Positions 8,227 to 16,494 of a DNA stretch of 64,000 nucleotides are shown piece after piece. The DNA comes from Rikenellaceae bacterium (GTDB taxonomy: Bacteria > Bacteroidota > Bacteroidia > Bacteroidales > Rikenellaceae), in the NCBI GenBank assembly GCA_015059955.1, contig SUZK01000002.1:186001-250000 (forward strand), written 5' to 3'. A model generated the notes under the pieces. It saw only the letters and a list, made by a program, of their open reading frames with translations. It was not told the DNA's origin and did not search any database. The position numbers and the translations under genes were made by a program. The first letter of the stretch is position 1, and every line of letters starts with the position of its first letter.

Positions 8227-9489
8227 TTACTCCTTTGCGGGTGCTGCCTCCTCAGCCTTTGCAGGCTCCTCTACCTTAGGGCGAGGCTTGAAGCCCACCT
8301 TAGGGCAGCGCGTAAACTCCTTGGTGCGGTCGAAGAGATAGCGGTAGGTGGTGTGTACCTTGTGCTTGCGAGCACAGATGTAACGCTCCACCATACGGTT
8401 CATCACAGGGTTGAAGTCGCCAATCCATGCGAACTCGATGGTGCGGTACTCGTTCTTGTCGGTGCGCACGTAGCGCTCTAACATCTCCTTCATAAAGCCT
8501 GACTCTACACCCTTGCCCTGGAACTCTGGGGTGATGCCAAAGATGATGGCGAAGACGCGGTCACACTTCTTTCTTACCTTCAAATCCCACATCATACGTA
8601 GCTTGTTGATGATGCCGAACTTGCCGTTGTACTTGCCGATAAGACGGTTGAGGTCGGGAACCATGATGAAGAAGCCAATAGGCTCATCGTTGAAGTATGC
8701 AAACCAGATGAGGTTGCGGTCGACGATAGGTGCCATCGTGTCGGCCATCTTGCGTGCCTCCTCCTCGGTCATAGGCTGTACGCCTGTGAAGAGTGACCAC
8801 GCCTTGTTATATATCACGCGGAACTTCTCAACGGCCGAGTGTAGATTCTCGTTGCCAATAGGCGAGAAGCGGTAGCCTGGGGTCGACATAAGACGCTTAA
8901 CGCGGTCGTATACCACCTCGTTTACATCGTCGTCGTATACCTTCCATACATAGGTGTTCTGGTTGAAGTAGTTCTGGAAACCGTAGTTCTCAAAGAGCTC
9001 CTTGTAGTAGGGAGGGTTGTATGGGTTCTCGAAGAGTGGCTGATACTCGTAGCCCTCAACAAGCAGACCCCACCAGGCATCGCGTGAGCCGAAGTTCACA
9101 GGACCATCCATAGCCTCCATGCCGCGCTCCTTGAGCCAGTCGCGCGAGGCATCGAAGAGAAGGTTTGCAAGCTCCTGGTCGTCGATAGCCTCGAAGAAGC
9201 CGCAACCACCCGTAGGCTGCTCATAGCCGTAGGCGTGTGTCTTGTCGTAGAATGCGGCGATACGTCCTACGCACTCGCCCTGTGCATTGTGTGCCACCCA
9301 GCGAATGGCCTCGCCATCCTGAAATAGTTTATTCTTTGTTGGGTCGAATACGGCCTTTATGGAGCTGTCGAATGGGCACACCCAGTTAGGGTTACCCTTG
9401 TATAATCTCTTTGGAAGCTCCAAGAACTCGCGCTCGAGGCGCTTGTCGCCTGCCTTAATCTCAAGCAACGTATACTTTGTGTTTGCCAT
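8227..9489 (-). CDS. GNAT-like conserved protein (YghO-type)
   Basis: This is a 420-residue cytoplasmic protein with no signal peptide. The N-terminal part (LPKRLYKGNPNWVCP, WVAHNAQGECVGRIAAFYD) and the C-terminal part (IGFFIMVPDLN, IFGITPEFQGKGVESGFM) carry the strand and acetyl-CoA loop pattern of a GNAT fold; QGKGVE matches the Q/R-x-x-G-x-G/A loop. Homologues are widespread in Bacteroidetes and are sometimes labelled GTP cyclohydrolase without good reason. The acceptor is unknown. The end is a low-complexity tail rich in Ala, Glu and Pro (about 405-420). It is the first gene of an operon with gcvT, driven by the promoter at 9561-9590. Confidence 0.75.
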   Translation of the reverse strand: MANTKYTLLEIKAGDKRLEREFLELPKRLYKGNPNWVCPFDSSIKAVFDPTKNKLFQDGEAIRWVAHNAQGECVGRIAAFYDKTHAYGYEQPTGGCGFFEAIDDQELANLLFDASRDWLKERGMEAMDGPVNFGSRDAWWGLLVEGYEYQPLFENPYNPPYYKELFENYGFQNYFNQNTYVWKVYDDDVNEVVYDRVKRLMSTPGYRFSPIGNENLHSAVEKFRVIYNKAWSLFTGVQPMTEEEARKMADTMAPIVDRNLIWFAYFNDEPIGFFIMVPDLNRLIGKYNGKFGIINKLRMMWDLKVRKKCDRVFAIIFGITPEFQGKGVESGFMKEMLERYVRTDKNEYRTIEFAWIGDFNPVMNRMVERYICARKHKVHTTYRYLFDRTKEFTRCPKVGFKPRPKVEEPAKAEEAAPAKE

Positions 9490-9560
9490 ATGCTGATGTT
9501 TTACAATCTTCTATACTTTTTGCGCTCTTTTCGTAGCATATAGATACAGTTATATCCATA

Positions 9561-9590
9561 CAAAGGTAAACAAAAATTCACAATAGACAA
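9561..9590 (-). promoter_or_regulatory. Promoter of the GNAT-like gene and gcvT
   Basis: On the minus strand TTG (9590-9588), a 19-bp spacer and TACCTTTG (9568-9561) fit the Bacteroidetes consensus. The spacer contains TATTGTGAATT, which also fills the spacer of the divergent prfC promoter. Confidence 0.75.
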
Positions 9591-9627
9591 TGCACAAATA
9601 CTATTTTTTTATTGCTTATTGTGAATT
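9575..9627. repeat. 11-bp inverted repeat placed in the spacers of both divergent promoters
   Basis: AATTCACAATA at 9575-9585 and its exact complement TATTGTGAATT at 9617-9627 lie at matching positions inside the two promoter spacers. This may be a shared operator or a duplicated promoter. Confidence 0.6.
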
Positions 9628-9641
9628 GGTTTGTATCTTTG
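9612..9641 (+). promoter_or_regulatory. prfC promoter
   Basis: TTG (9612-9614), a 19-bp spacer and TATCTTTG (9634-9641) give a 42-nt leader before prfC. Confidence 0.8.
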
Positions 9642-9683
9642 CGCGTTGAATGATATTTTTGAGGAAATAAATACCACATAGAT

Positions 9684-11267
9684 ATGGCACTCATAGATGA
9701 AATAACACGCCGCCGTACGTTTGCGGTCATAGCACACCCTGATGCTGGTAAGACAACGCTCACCGAGAAGCTACTCCTCTTCGGTGGCGCTATCCATGTG
9801 GCGGGTGCGGTGAAGAGCAACAAGATTAAGAAGGGCGCTACATCCGACTTTATGGAGATTGAGCGTCAGCGAGGTATCTCTGTTGCAACCTCTGTTATGG
9901 GCTTCGAGTACAAGGATGTCAAGATTAACATCCTCGACACCCCAGGTCACGAGGACTTTGCCGAGGATACATACCGCACGCTGACTGCCGTAGACTCAGT
10001 AATCATCGTCATCGATGGTGCCAAGGGTGTCGAGACGCAGACACGTCGTCTGATGGACGTGTGCCGTATGCGTAAGACCCCAGTTATCGTCTTCGTAAAC
10101 AAGATGGACCGCCCCTCGAAGGACCCCTTCGACCTGCTCGACGAGATTGAGAGCGAACTTAAAATCAAGGTGCGCCCCTTGGCATTCCCCATATCGTCGG
10201 GCGATACGTTCAAGGGCGTATACAACATCTACGAGCACAACCTGTCGCTCTTCACATCTGACGAGCGACAGACCGCCGATGCCGAGACTGTCGACATCGC
10301 CGACCTCGCATCAACAGACGTCGAGCGATATATTGGCGATAAGTTTGCGCAGCAGCTACGCGAGAATGTCGACCTTGTTGAGGGTGTCTACGACGACTTC
10401 GAGCGCGACGCCTACCTCGCCGGTGAGCTCGCCCCCGTATTCTTCGGCTCGGCAGTAAACAACTTCGGCGTGCGCGAGCTCCTCGAGTGCTTCATACGCA
10501 TAGCACCATCGCCACGCACCGCTCCCACCGAGACACGCATCGTAGAGCCTGCTGAGGCCAAGCTCACAGGCTTCATCTTCAAGATACACGCCAATATGGA
10601 CCCCAACCACCGCGACCGTATCGCCTTTATGAAGATATGTTCGGGTAAGTTCGAGCGTAACAAGAACTACCTACATGTGCGCTCAGGTAAGCAGCTTAAG
10701 TTCTCATCACCTACGGCATTTATGGCGGAGAAGAAGTCCGTTATCGACGAGGCATTCCCTGGCGATATCGTAGGTCTCCACGACACCGGTACTTTTATGA
10801 TTGGCGACACCTTCACCGAGGGCGAGAAACTCAAGTTTACGGGCATCCCATCATTCTCGCCAGAGCACTTCCGCTATATCGAGAATGCCGACCCTATGAA
10901 GTTCAAGCAGCTCGCCAAGGGTATTGACCAGCTTATGGATGAGGGCGTTGCGCAGCTATTCACCTCCTCTCTTAACGGCCGTAAGATTATCGGTACCGTT
11001 GGTGCGCTCCAGTTCGAGGTCATCCAGTATCGTCTTGAGCACGAGTACGGCGCTAAGTGTCGCTGGGAGCCTATATCCATACACAAGGCGTGCTGGATAG
11101 AGTCCGACAACGAGGCTCAGCTCTCCGACTTCAAGCGTCGTAAGCATACCAACATGGCCATCGACAAGCATGGCCGCGACGTCTTCCTCGCCGACACAAG
11201 TTATGCACTTGCGCTCGCGCAGGAGAACTTCAAGGATATACGCTTTAAGTTCACCTCCGAAGTGTAA
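9684..11267 (+). CDS. prfC: Peptide chain release factor 3
   Basis: This 527-residue translational GTPase has the usual RF3 length. Its G motifs are AHPDAGKTT (17-25), DTPGHEDF and NKMD, and the RF3-specific stretch [12 protein letters not shown] follows the P-loop. A beta-barrel domain 2 and the RF3 C-terminal domain follow ([31 protein letters not shown]). RF3 drives release of RF1/RF2 from the ribosome after peptide release. It is monocistronic, with a good promoter and a terminator at 11307-11348. Confidence 0.97.
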   Translation: MALIDEITRRRTFAVIAHPDAGKTTLTEKLLLFGGAIHVAGAVKSNKIKKGATSDFMEIERQRGISVATSVMGFEYKDVKINILDTPGHEDFAEDTYRTLTAVDSVIIVIDGAKGVETQTRRLMDVCRMRKTPVIVFVNKMDRPSKDPFDLLDEIESELKIKVRPLAFPISSGDTFKGVYNIYEHNLSLFTSDERQTADAETVDIADLASTDVERYIGDKFAQQLRENVDLVEGVYDDFERDAYLAGELAPVFFGSAVNNFGVRELLECFIRIAPSPRTAPTETRIVEPAEAKLTGFIFKIHANMDPNHRDRIAFMKICSGKFERNKNYLHVRSGKQLKFSSPTAFMAEKKSVIDEAFPGDIVGLHDTGTFMIGDTFTEGEKLKFTGIPSFSPEHFRYIENADPMKFKQLAKGIDQLMDEGVAQLFTSSLNGRKIIGTVGALQFEVIQYRLEHEYGAKCRWEPISIHKACWIESDNEAQLSDFKRRKHTNMAIDKHGRDVFLADTSYALALAQENFKDIRFKFTSEV

Positions 11268-11306
11268 TTTTCGATTTTATAGGGCATCTTTAGCCCATCC
11301 CAAACA

Positions 11307-11348
11307 AAACCTCTTGGGCTGTACTTCGTGTACTATCCCAAGAGGTTT
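11307..11348 (+). terminator. prfC terminator with GTAC internal helix
   Basis: A 12-bp stem AAACCTCTTGGG is separated by an asymmetric internal loop from a GTAC/GTAC helix with loop TTCGT. TTTCTTATT follows. Confidence 0.8.
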
Positions 11349-11391
11349 CTTATTGCGATAGACTAAATCTGCTCCTCTAAAATCAAAAATT

Positions 11392-11518
11392 AATTTGTTG
11401 TGATAAGGGGCATCCTTCGACGCCTCAATCAAAAGAGCGAATGGGAAATACGTCAAGTATGTCCCATCCGCTCTTTCTCTTTATCGGCGCCAAATTATGC
11501 CCCTTCTGACAACAAATT
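11392..11518 (+). repeat. 127-bp nested-hairpin repeat, copy 1
   Basis: The copy begins AATTTGTTGTGATA and ends CTGACAACAAATT, so its ends are inverted repeats. Inside are GGGGCA/TGCCCC and an inner stem AGAGCGAATGGGA/TCCCATCCGCTCT capped by ATAC-GTCAA-GTAT. It lies between prfC and the lipoprotein cluster, with no reading frame. Similar copies are at 11568 and 63874, and a shortened one is at 22537. Confidence 0.8.
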
Positions 11519-11567
11519 GGGGTTGCGGTGCTAATTAATGTTGCCTAATCCATTCTAACAACAAATT

Positions 11568-11694
11568 AATTTGTTGTGATAGCGGCACATTAGCGACGCT
11601 TCAATCAATGCTCCGAATGGAATGTACTCCAAGTACTATCCATCCAGAGCATTTTCATGTCAGCGCCACTACTGCACCACTCTGACAACAAATT
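11568..11694 (+). repeat. 127-bp nested-hairpin repeat, copy 2
   Basis: This copy has the same ends and length as copy 1. Its inner stem has changed to GCTCCGAATGGA/TCCATCCAGAGC with a GTAC-TCCAA-GTAC tip, so pairing is kept although the sequence differs. A perfect palindrome ACAACAAATTAATTTGTTGT (11559-11578) covers its left edge. The right flank GGGGCTGCGG resembles that of copy 1 (GGGGTTGCGG). Confidence 0.8.
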
Positions 11695-11727
11695 GGGGCT
11701 GCGGGGCTAATCGCGGTTGCGATTAAT

Positions 11728-11822
11728 GAGTTTAGAGAATTTAGGGAGGTTAGAGAATATGGGGAAAGTGGGGAAGTTGCTTCCCTAAGTTCCATAAGCT
11801 CCTTAACTTCCTTAATCTCTCT
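11728..11822. repeat. Purine-rich 9-bp-periodic inverted repeat
   Basis: The left arm is a run of 9-bp units (TTAGAGAAT, TTAGGGAGG, TTAGAGAAT, ATGGGGAAA, GTGGGGAAG). The right arm is its pyrimidine-rich counterpart with units such as TTAACTTCC. Together they can form an imperfect hairpin of about 45 bp centred on GTTGC near 11774. No gene lies in 11268-11914; besides this it holds the prfC terminator and two 127-bp repeats. Confidence 0.6.
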
Positions 11823-11868
11823 CCCTCTATCATGCAGGCTCTGCCTGCCCATTTTCTATCTTACAAAA

Positions 11869-11892
11869 AGAGCCACCCTGCAGGATGGCTCT
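11869..11892 (-). terminator. Terminator after the first BACON lipoprotein gene
   Basis: The stem AGAGCCA/TGGCTCT with flanking CC/GG pairs is followed by TTTTTGTAAG on the minus strand, 23 bp after the stop codon. Confidence 0.85.
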
Positions 11893-11914
11893 TCATGGTT
11901 ATATGTCGCGCATA

Positions 11915-13990
11915 TTAGCGAACGATGCTCTTTGGCAACTGTATAGCGTAGCTCTTGCTCTTTGGCTGTGCGCCCTTGCTGAGTGCGTAGCCACTTGAGT
12001 AAGGATTAGCAGTTACTGAACCGGTAATCTTGTAGCCCTGATCATCTGTGCAGTCGAATGTATATGTCTGAGTGCCATCACCGTTAAGAGTCACAGTAAC
12101 AGTACCCTCGGTCAATGGAGCCTTTACTCCAGTTGCGGCACCATCCTCAAGCTCAGCGTACCAGCTGCCTGCCAAGTAACCATCATCGACATAACCCGAT
12201 AGGAAGGTGTTGATGCCATAACTATCTGAGCATGTGAATGTACCGCTATGGTCTACACATGTAGCATAGTCAGCCAAGAGGTCAAGTACGAAATATCTAC
12301 CATTGCCACTCTCGGCATCCTCGAAGAGCTGGATATAATAGTTGTCTGTATCATCATTGTAGTACTGTCCGTAGTACTCAACTATCACATCCCAACCTGT
12401 GGCGTTAATCTCAATATCCTCGGTGATGCTTGCTCCTGCAAGTGAGAGGCTACCCTCGTATGTAACGATATGCTTTGCACCATCGGTCAAGATAAGCTCT
12501 GCAACAATCTTATTGTCACTTACGGTTAACTTGCTGCCCTCAGCATACAGATACCATGTTGGAACACCATCAGTATATAGGAAACCATAGCCATACTCCT
12601 CGGTGAATGTGCCATTAGCGTAGCTATTTGAGGCGTCAAAGGTGTAGGTGCCATTAGGTACTGACAGATCCTCAGTCTCCACACCAGCATAGATGTCGAA
12701 ATAGTAGTATGTAGCGCCATTAACACCAAAGTCGCCTGTTACCTCAGCGTCTGATACAACAATATAGTAGTTGCCATCGCCGTAGTATGTGCCACCAAAG
12801 TATGTTGCAGTGAACTCTACAGTCTCACCTGGCTGTGGAGTGTCTCCACCTGTTGAGAAGGTGAAACCTGCGATTACGCCTGTCCAGTCGATGTTAAGAC
12901 GCTGGCCATACTCAGATTCGATGTAGCCCTTGATTGTTGATGTGCCATCCTCATTGTGAGTAAGCTCAATCTCTGCAGCACCAAGGTATGCACCCTCGCC
13001 AGTTTCTACGTTAACCACAAAGTTTGACCAGTCTGTAATTGTGGTACTATAAGCGTAGCTACCTGCTGAGAGGTACTTGTCGTTAGGATTTACGTTATCC
13101 TGCATGTCGAGTGAGTGGTAGAGCGAATCGTTGATGAAGAGCTGAAGCTCGAAGTTACCAAGATCCCAATGTGCCTCACGGTAAGCCTCAACCTTTACTG
13201 GTACAAATGCCTCAGGCTCTGGCTTCTCTGCTGGCTCCATGTTAAGGACGGTGCCCTCATAGGTGAAGTGGTAGAGCTTGCCATCAGCGTCTGCAAACTC
13301 CATGTCGAATGTGTATGTCTCACCCTCAACAGCTACGGTAACAATACCATCAGCGAATGTGTACGATGCAGCAGGCTCCCATACGAATACCTCGCAAGCG
13401 TCGATAAGAAGTGTCTCAGCCTCGCTTGTGTAGTTGCCAGCCTTAAGGGTAGTCTCGCCCTCTGCGCCCTTAAGCACGATGCCAAGCTCGGTGTTCTCTG
13501 CGTCATCAACAAATGCCAATGCGAAGTAGTTGTCTGCAAGTTCAACCTCGGCGCTTGGGATACGTTCAGCAGCGGCCAACTTAACGTCCAAAGCGTACTC
13601 TGGCTCCTCGCCCTTAGCAGCCTGCTTTACGACAACATCGAAACTCTTGTCAACATATGTTACGTTAATCTTGGTCTCACGAGCCTCTGCCTTGTTAGCA
13701 GCAACGGTGAAGGTGATATTCTCGGCTACGCCATTGATGGTTACCCACTCAGCCTCACATGTAGCCTCAACCGTTGGTATGAAGTCGCGAGTTACCTCAA
13801 CCAGAACCATCTTAGCGGTATAGGTGATTACACCCTCGCCACCTGCGGCATCGAAATTCATCTCAGCCTCAGAGGTAAGTGTTAGCTCAGCTGCATACTC
13901 CTTCTCAGGCTCTGGTGCGGGCTCTGGCTCACATGCCACCATGAATAGTGGTAAGGCCAAAAGAATAGCAAGTAAATGTTTAATTCTCAT
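11915..13990 (-). CDS. BACON-domain surface lipoprotein, paralogue 1
   Basis: This 691-residue lipoprotein has lipobox FMVAC (Cys20) followed by a Pro/Glu-rich linker. A BACON domain (about 35-128) has GGEGVITYTAKM, CEAEWVTING and the closing KSFDVVVKQAA. Several beta-rich modules follow, including one with the pattern YYGDGNYYIVVSD...YYYFDIYAG...LPNGTYTFDAS-like spacing near 400-525. The C-terminal domain (about 535-670) contains IVEYYGQYYNDDTDNYY and closes with YKITGSVTANP. BACON domains are linked to carbohydrate or mucin-associated surface proteins, but no enzyme motif is visible. It is one of four related genes in a row, each with its own promoter and most with a terminator, so it is not a simple operon. 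Confidence 0.85.
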   Translation of the reverse strand: MRIKHLLAILLALPLFMVACEPEPAPEPEKEYAAELTLTSEAEMNFDAAGGEGVITYTAKMVLVEVTRDFIPTVEATCEAEWVTINGVAENITFTVAANKAEARETKINVTYVDKSFDVVVKQAAKGEEPEYALDVKLAAAERIPSAEVELADNYFALAFVDDAENTELGIVLKGAEGETTLKAGNYTSEAETLLIDACEVFVWEPAASYTFADGIVTVAVEGETYTFDMEFADADGKLYHFTYEGTVLNMEPAEKPEPEAFVPVKVEAYREAHWDLGNFELQLFINDSLYHSLDMQDNVNPNDKYLSAGSYAYSTTITDWSNFVVNVETGEGAYLGAAEIELTHNEDGTSTIKGYIESEYGQRLNIDWTGVIAGFTFSTGGDTPQPGETVEFTATYFGGTYYGDGNYYIVVSDAEVTGDFGVNGATYYYFDIYAGVETEDLSVPNGTYTFDASNSYANGTFTEEYGYGFLYTDGVPTWYLYAEGSKLTVSDNKIVAELILTDGAKHIVTYEGSLSLAGASITEDIEINATGWDVIVEYYGQYYNDDTDNYYIQLFEDAESGNGRYFVLDLLADYATCVDHSGTFTCSDSYGINTFLSGYVDDGYLAGSWYAELEDGAATGVKAPLTEGTVTVTLNGDGTQTYTFDCTDDQGYKITGSVTANPYSSGYALSKGAQPKSKSYAIQLPKSIVR

Positions 13991-14056
13991 AGTCTTATAG
14001 GTTTTAATTGTTAGATAATATTTGTTTCAGCGTTAGTCACACATCGTTTATTAATA

Positions 14057-14087
14057 CAAAATTAAGTAAAATTATGTGAAGATGCAA
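14057..14087 (-). promoter_or_regulatory. Promoter of BACON paralogue 1
   Basis: On the minus strand TTG (14087-14085), a 20-bp spacer and TAATTTTG (14064-14057). The same TAATTTTG form is used before two other members of the cluster. Confidence 0.6.
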
Positions 14088-14201
14088 ATATTTTAGTCTT
14101 TTTTATTACGATTGTTTCTTTTAGAACTATATGTTGGTTTGGGATGGTCAAAGCACGATATTTGCTGAGGTATATTGATAGACCTCTCATTGTTAAGACA
14201 A

Positions 14202-14227
14202 AAGCGCCACCCCGAAGGATGGCGCTT
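14202..14227 (-). terminator. Terminator after BACON paralogue 2
   Basis: The stem AAGCGCCA/TGGCGCTT is followed on the minus strand by TTTGTCTTAACAAT, 24 bp after the stop. Confidence 0.8.
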
Positions 14228-14250
14228 GCACTATTATAGCATATCAATGT

Positions 14251-16176
14251 TTAGCGAACGCGAAGTGTTGTGCTCTTAGTTGCTGTTGTGTTGGTAGCCT
14301 CAATCTTGTTCTTATCCATAGCTACAACCTTGTGAGAAGTTCTCTTTGCGGGCTGTGCCGAGAGTGCCGATGCTGAGTAGTCGATAGGATTAGCTACTAC
14401 TGTACCTGTAATCTTATGGCCTGCGTCATCTACGCAGTCAAATGTGATGGTGTATCCTCCGTCTACGTACTCAATCTTAATCTCGCCATCGGTGATAGGT
14501 GCCATAGCTGTAACATCTACGCCCTCAACCATCTCGGTGTACCATACGCCATACATATCATCGCCATCGACATAGCCTGGGAAGTAGGTGTACTGCTCGT
14601 ATGTCGAGTCGCCATTATCTGCAACGTATGTACCTGCGATATTGTCAGCATATGGGTCGCAGAGGAAGTCGAGCATGATGAATGCGCCATCCATAGTCAC
14701 TGTGTCCTCGTAGATATAGAGCATCCAGTTGTCGGTGTCTGCACTGAAGTAGTCACCGTAGTACTCCAAAGCGTATGATGCGTTGGTGATGTTAAGCTCT
14801 ACATCGCCTGTAAGTGTCGAGTAGCTCTCGCCAGGTGTTGGCTGGTCTGGGTCCTCAGGGTCTGGATCTACTGGCTCCTCCTCTGTGTCACGACCATCAA
14901 AGATGGTGATATCGCCCTCATACTCGATGTTGTAAGTGTTGCCACCAGCAGTAACCTCCGCAGTAATCTTATTACCCGCCTTAGTGAGCGTACCAGAGGT
15001 TATGTAGTATGCTGCCGAATAGTCGTAGCCATACTCATCTACAGCGTAGTACAACGAATAATAATAGCCAAATGTACCAGGTGCACAAGAGTCGTTCACG
15101 TCGAGAGTGTATGTACCATCAGGCAGTGTTATACCATTGGTAGTATCTACCAACTCTGAATAGAGATCGAAGCGGAAGTACTGACCATTAGCCACCTCAT
15201 ATCCCTCCTCGTCAAGACCAAGGTCAGAGAGGAAGAAGAAGAAGTTGTCTGCCGTGCCTTCAGAATACTGGTCACCGTAGTAGACAGCATAGGCATAGTT
15301 AGCTGTAAACTCAGCGGGGCCAGCCTCTGCGGTATAGTCTACAAACTCGCCCTTACCCTCATAGCTTACGGTATGCTCCTCGCCATTGATTGTAGCGGTG
15401 AATGTTAGGCCACTCTCTGTGACAACCAAAGTGGCTGCTGTGTATGGTGCGCCTGTCTCGCCTGTGGTGCAGTAGCCGTTCTCATCGAATACGATATATG
15501 CCGAGTAATAGTTGCCGATAGTCCACTCTACCATAGTGTCGTTAGCATCGAAGTTGTATGTTCCCACTGGGAGCGACACCTCGCCATCGCCCTCGAACAA
15601 AGGGCCGTAGAGGTCCAAGCGATAGTATGTACCACCAGCGTATGCGCTACCCTCCTCGTCAAGACCGAGGTCAGAGAGGTATACGTAGTAGTTACCAACA
15701 CCAGGAGAGTACTGGTCGCCATAGTAGTAGCCCTGGAGGTAACTTGCTTCGAACTTAACGCCATCCTCTGGCTCTGGCTCCTCGTTCTGCTTAGCAGCCT
15801 GCTTTACGGCCACCTCAAACGACTTGTCGCCGTAGGTTACAACAACCTTAGTCTCACGTGCCTCTGCCTCGTTAGCAACCACCTTGAAGGTGATGTTCTC
15901 TGCAACCACAAGGTCGGTTACCCAATCAGCCTCACATGTAGCCTCAACCTCAGGCTGTGGAACAGGGCTCTCGCGAGTTACCTCAACCATCTTAGCGGTA
16001 TAGGTGATTACACCCTCGCCACCCTCGGCTGGGAACTCCAATGTTGCCTCAGAGGTAAGTGTTAGCTCAGCAGCATACTCCTTCTCAGGCTCTGGCTGAG
16101 GAGCTGGCTCTGGCTCACACGCTGCAAATACCAATGGTAGTGCAAGTAGCATGTAGAATAGATTTCTGATTTTCAT
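14251..16176 (-). CDS. BACON-domain surface lipoprotein, paralogue 2
   Basis: This 641-residue lipoprotein has a signal peptide and lipobox VFAAC (Cys20), then a PEPEPAPQPEPEKEY linker. The BACON domain (about 38-130) is almost identical to that of paralogue 1. Two copies of a module of about 135 residues follow (about 141-275 and 285-420). Each has YYGDQYSxGxxNxxxxLSDLGLDEEG, then YFR/YYRLDLY, then LPxGTYxxDxND, then YSxYxxxDExGY, then a final VxYEG strand. The C-terminal domain (about 450-605) resembles the end of paralogue 1 (YALEYYGDYFSADTDNW, HKITGTVVANP). Its function is unknown; it is predicted to be anchored in the outer membrane. The 190-bp repeat copy A lies just upstream of its promoter box. 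Confidence 0.85.
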   Translation of the reverse strand: MKIRNLFYMLLALPLVFAACEPEPAPQPEPEKEYAAELTLTSEATLEFPAEGGEGVITYTAKMVEVTRESPVPQPEVEATCEADWVTDLVVAENITFKVVANEAEARETKVVVTYGDKSFEVAVKQAAKQNEEPEPEDGVKFEASYLQGYYYGDQYSPGVGNYYVYLSDLGLDEEGSAYAGGTYYRLDLYGPLFEGDGEVSLPVGTYNFDANDTMVEWTIGNYYSAYIVFDENGYCTTGETGAPYTAATLVVTESGLTFTATINGEEHTVSYEGKGEFVDYTAEAGPAEFTANYAYAVYYGDQYSEGTADNFFFFLSDLGLDEEGYEVANGQYFRFDLYSELVDTTNGITLPDGTYTLDVNDSCAPGTFGYYYSLYYAVDEYGYDYSAAYYITSGTLTKAGNKITAEVTAGGNTYNIEYEGDITIFDGRDTEEEPVDPDPEDPDQPTPGESYSTLTGDVELNITNASYALEYYGDYFSADTDNWMLYIYEDTVTMDGAFIMLDFLCDPYADNIAGTYVADNGDSTYEQYTYFPGYVDGDDMYGVWYTEMVEGVDVTAMAPITDGEIKIEYVDGGYTITFDCVDDAGHKITGTVVANPIDYSASALSAQPAKRTSHKVVAMDKNKIEATNTTATKSTTLRVR

Positions 16177-16244
16177 AGTCTTTCGATTATTAGTTATGTG
16201 TTAATAATTATTATAGTCTCGTGCTATCTTTCGATTAGTTATTA

Positions 16245-16252
16245 CAAAATTA
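16245..16252 (-). promoter_or_regulatory. -7 box TAATTTTG of BACON paralogue 2
   Basis: The box matches those of the neighbouring paralogues. Its -33 region would fall inside the end of the 190-bp repeat (copy A) and no TTG is seen there, so the promoter may have been altered by the insertion. Confidence 0.45.
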
Positions 16253-16263
16253 TGCAAATTTAG

Positions 16264-16453
16264 AAGCTGTTTGAATTTTATTTCGAGATTATTTGAGAGC
16301 TAATTTCGTGTAAATTTTCATTTGGGGTATGCAGGTAATAGTGGACTATTTCCAATTATCACAAATGAAAAGTTGCCGAAAAGAGCCTCAAAGAAGCCGA
16401 AACTATCTTTTGCAGCAACAGACAAACTCTTTCAATAAAATTCAAAACAGATT
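16264..16453 (-). mobile_element. 190-bp MITE-like element with terminal inverted repeats, copy A
   Basis: The ends are AGCTGTTTGAATTTTAT (16265-16281) and ATAAAATTCAAAACAGATT (16435-16453), imperfect inverted repeats. On the minus strand the interior shares TAGTTTCGGCTTCTTTGAG with copy B at 19618-19807. It has no reading frame. The rest of the gap 16177-16494 holds only the promoter box at 16245. Confidence 0.75.
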
Positions 16454-16494
16454 CTTATTTGGGAATACAAATATTTTAGTCTATTAAATGGCGA

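Noticed and set aside
11392..11694. CRISPR array
   Set aside because: Only two units of 127 bp, each self-complementary along its whole length, no spacers of regular size and no cas genes.
11655..11852. 65-codon frame across the purine tract
   Set aside because: It spans a repeat end and the 9-bp tandem units; no coding signature.
13115..13885. 256-codon open frame on the plus strand opposite BACON paralogue 1
   Set aside because: It lies antisense to a clear lipoprotein gene and has no recognisable domain or promoter; it is a by-product of codon use.
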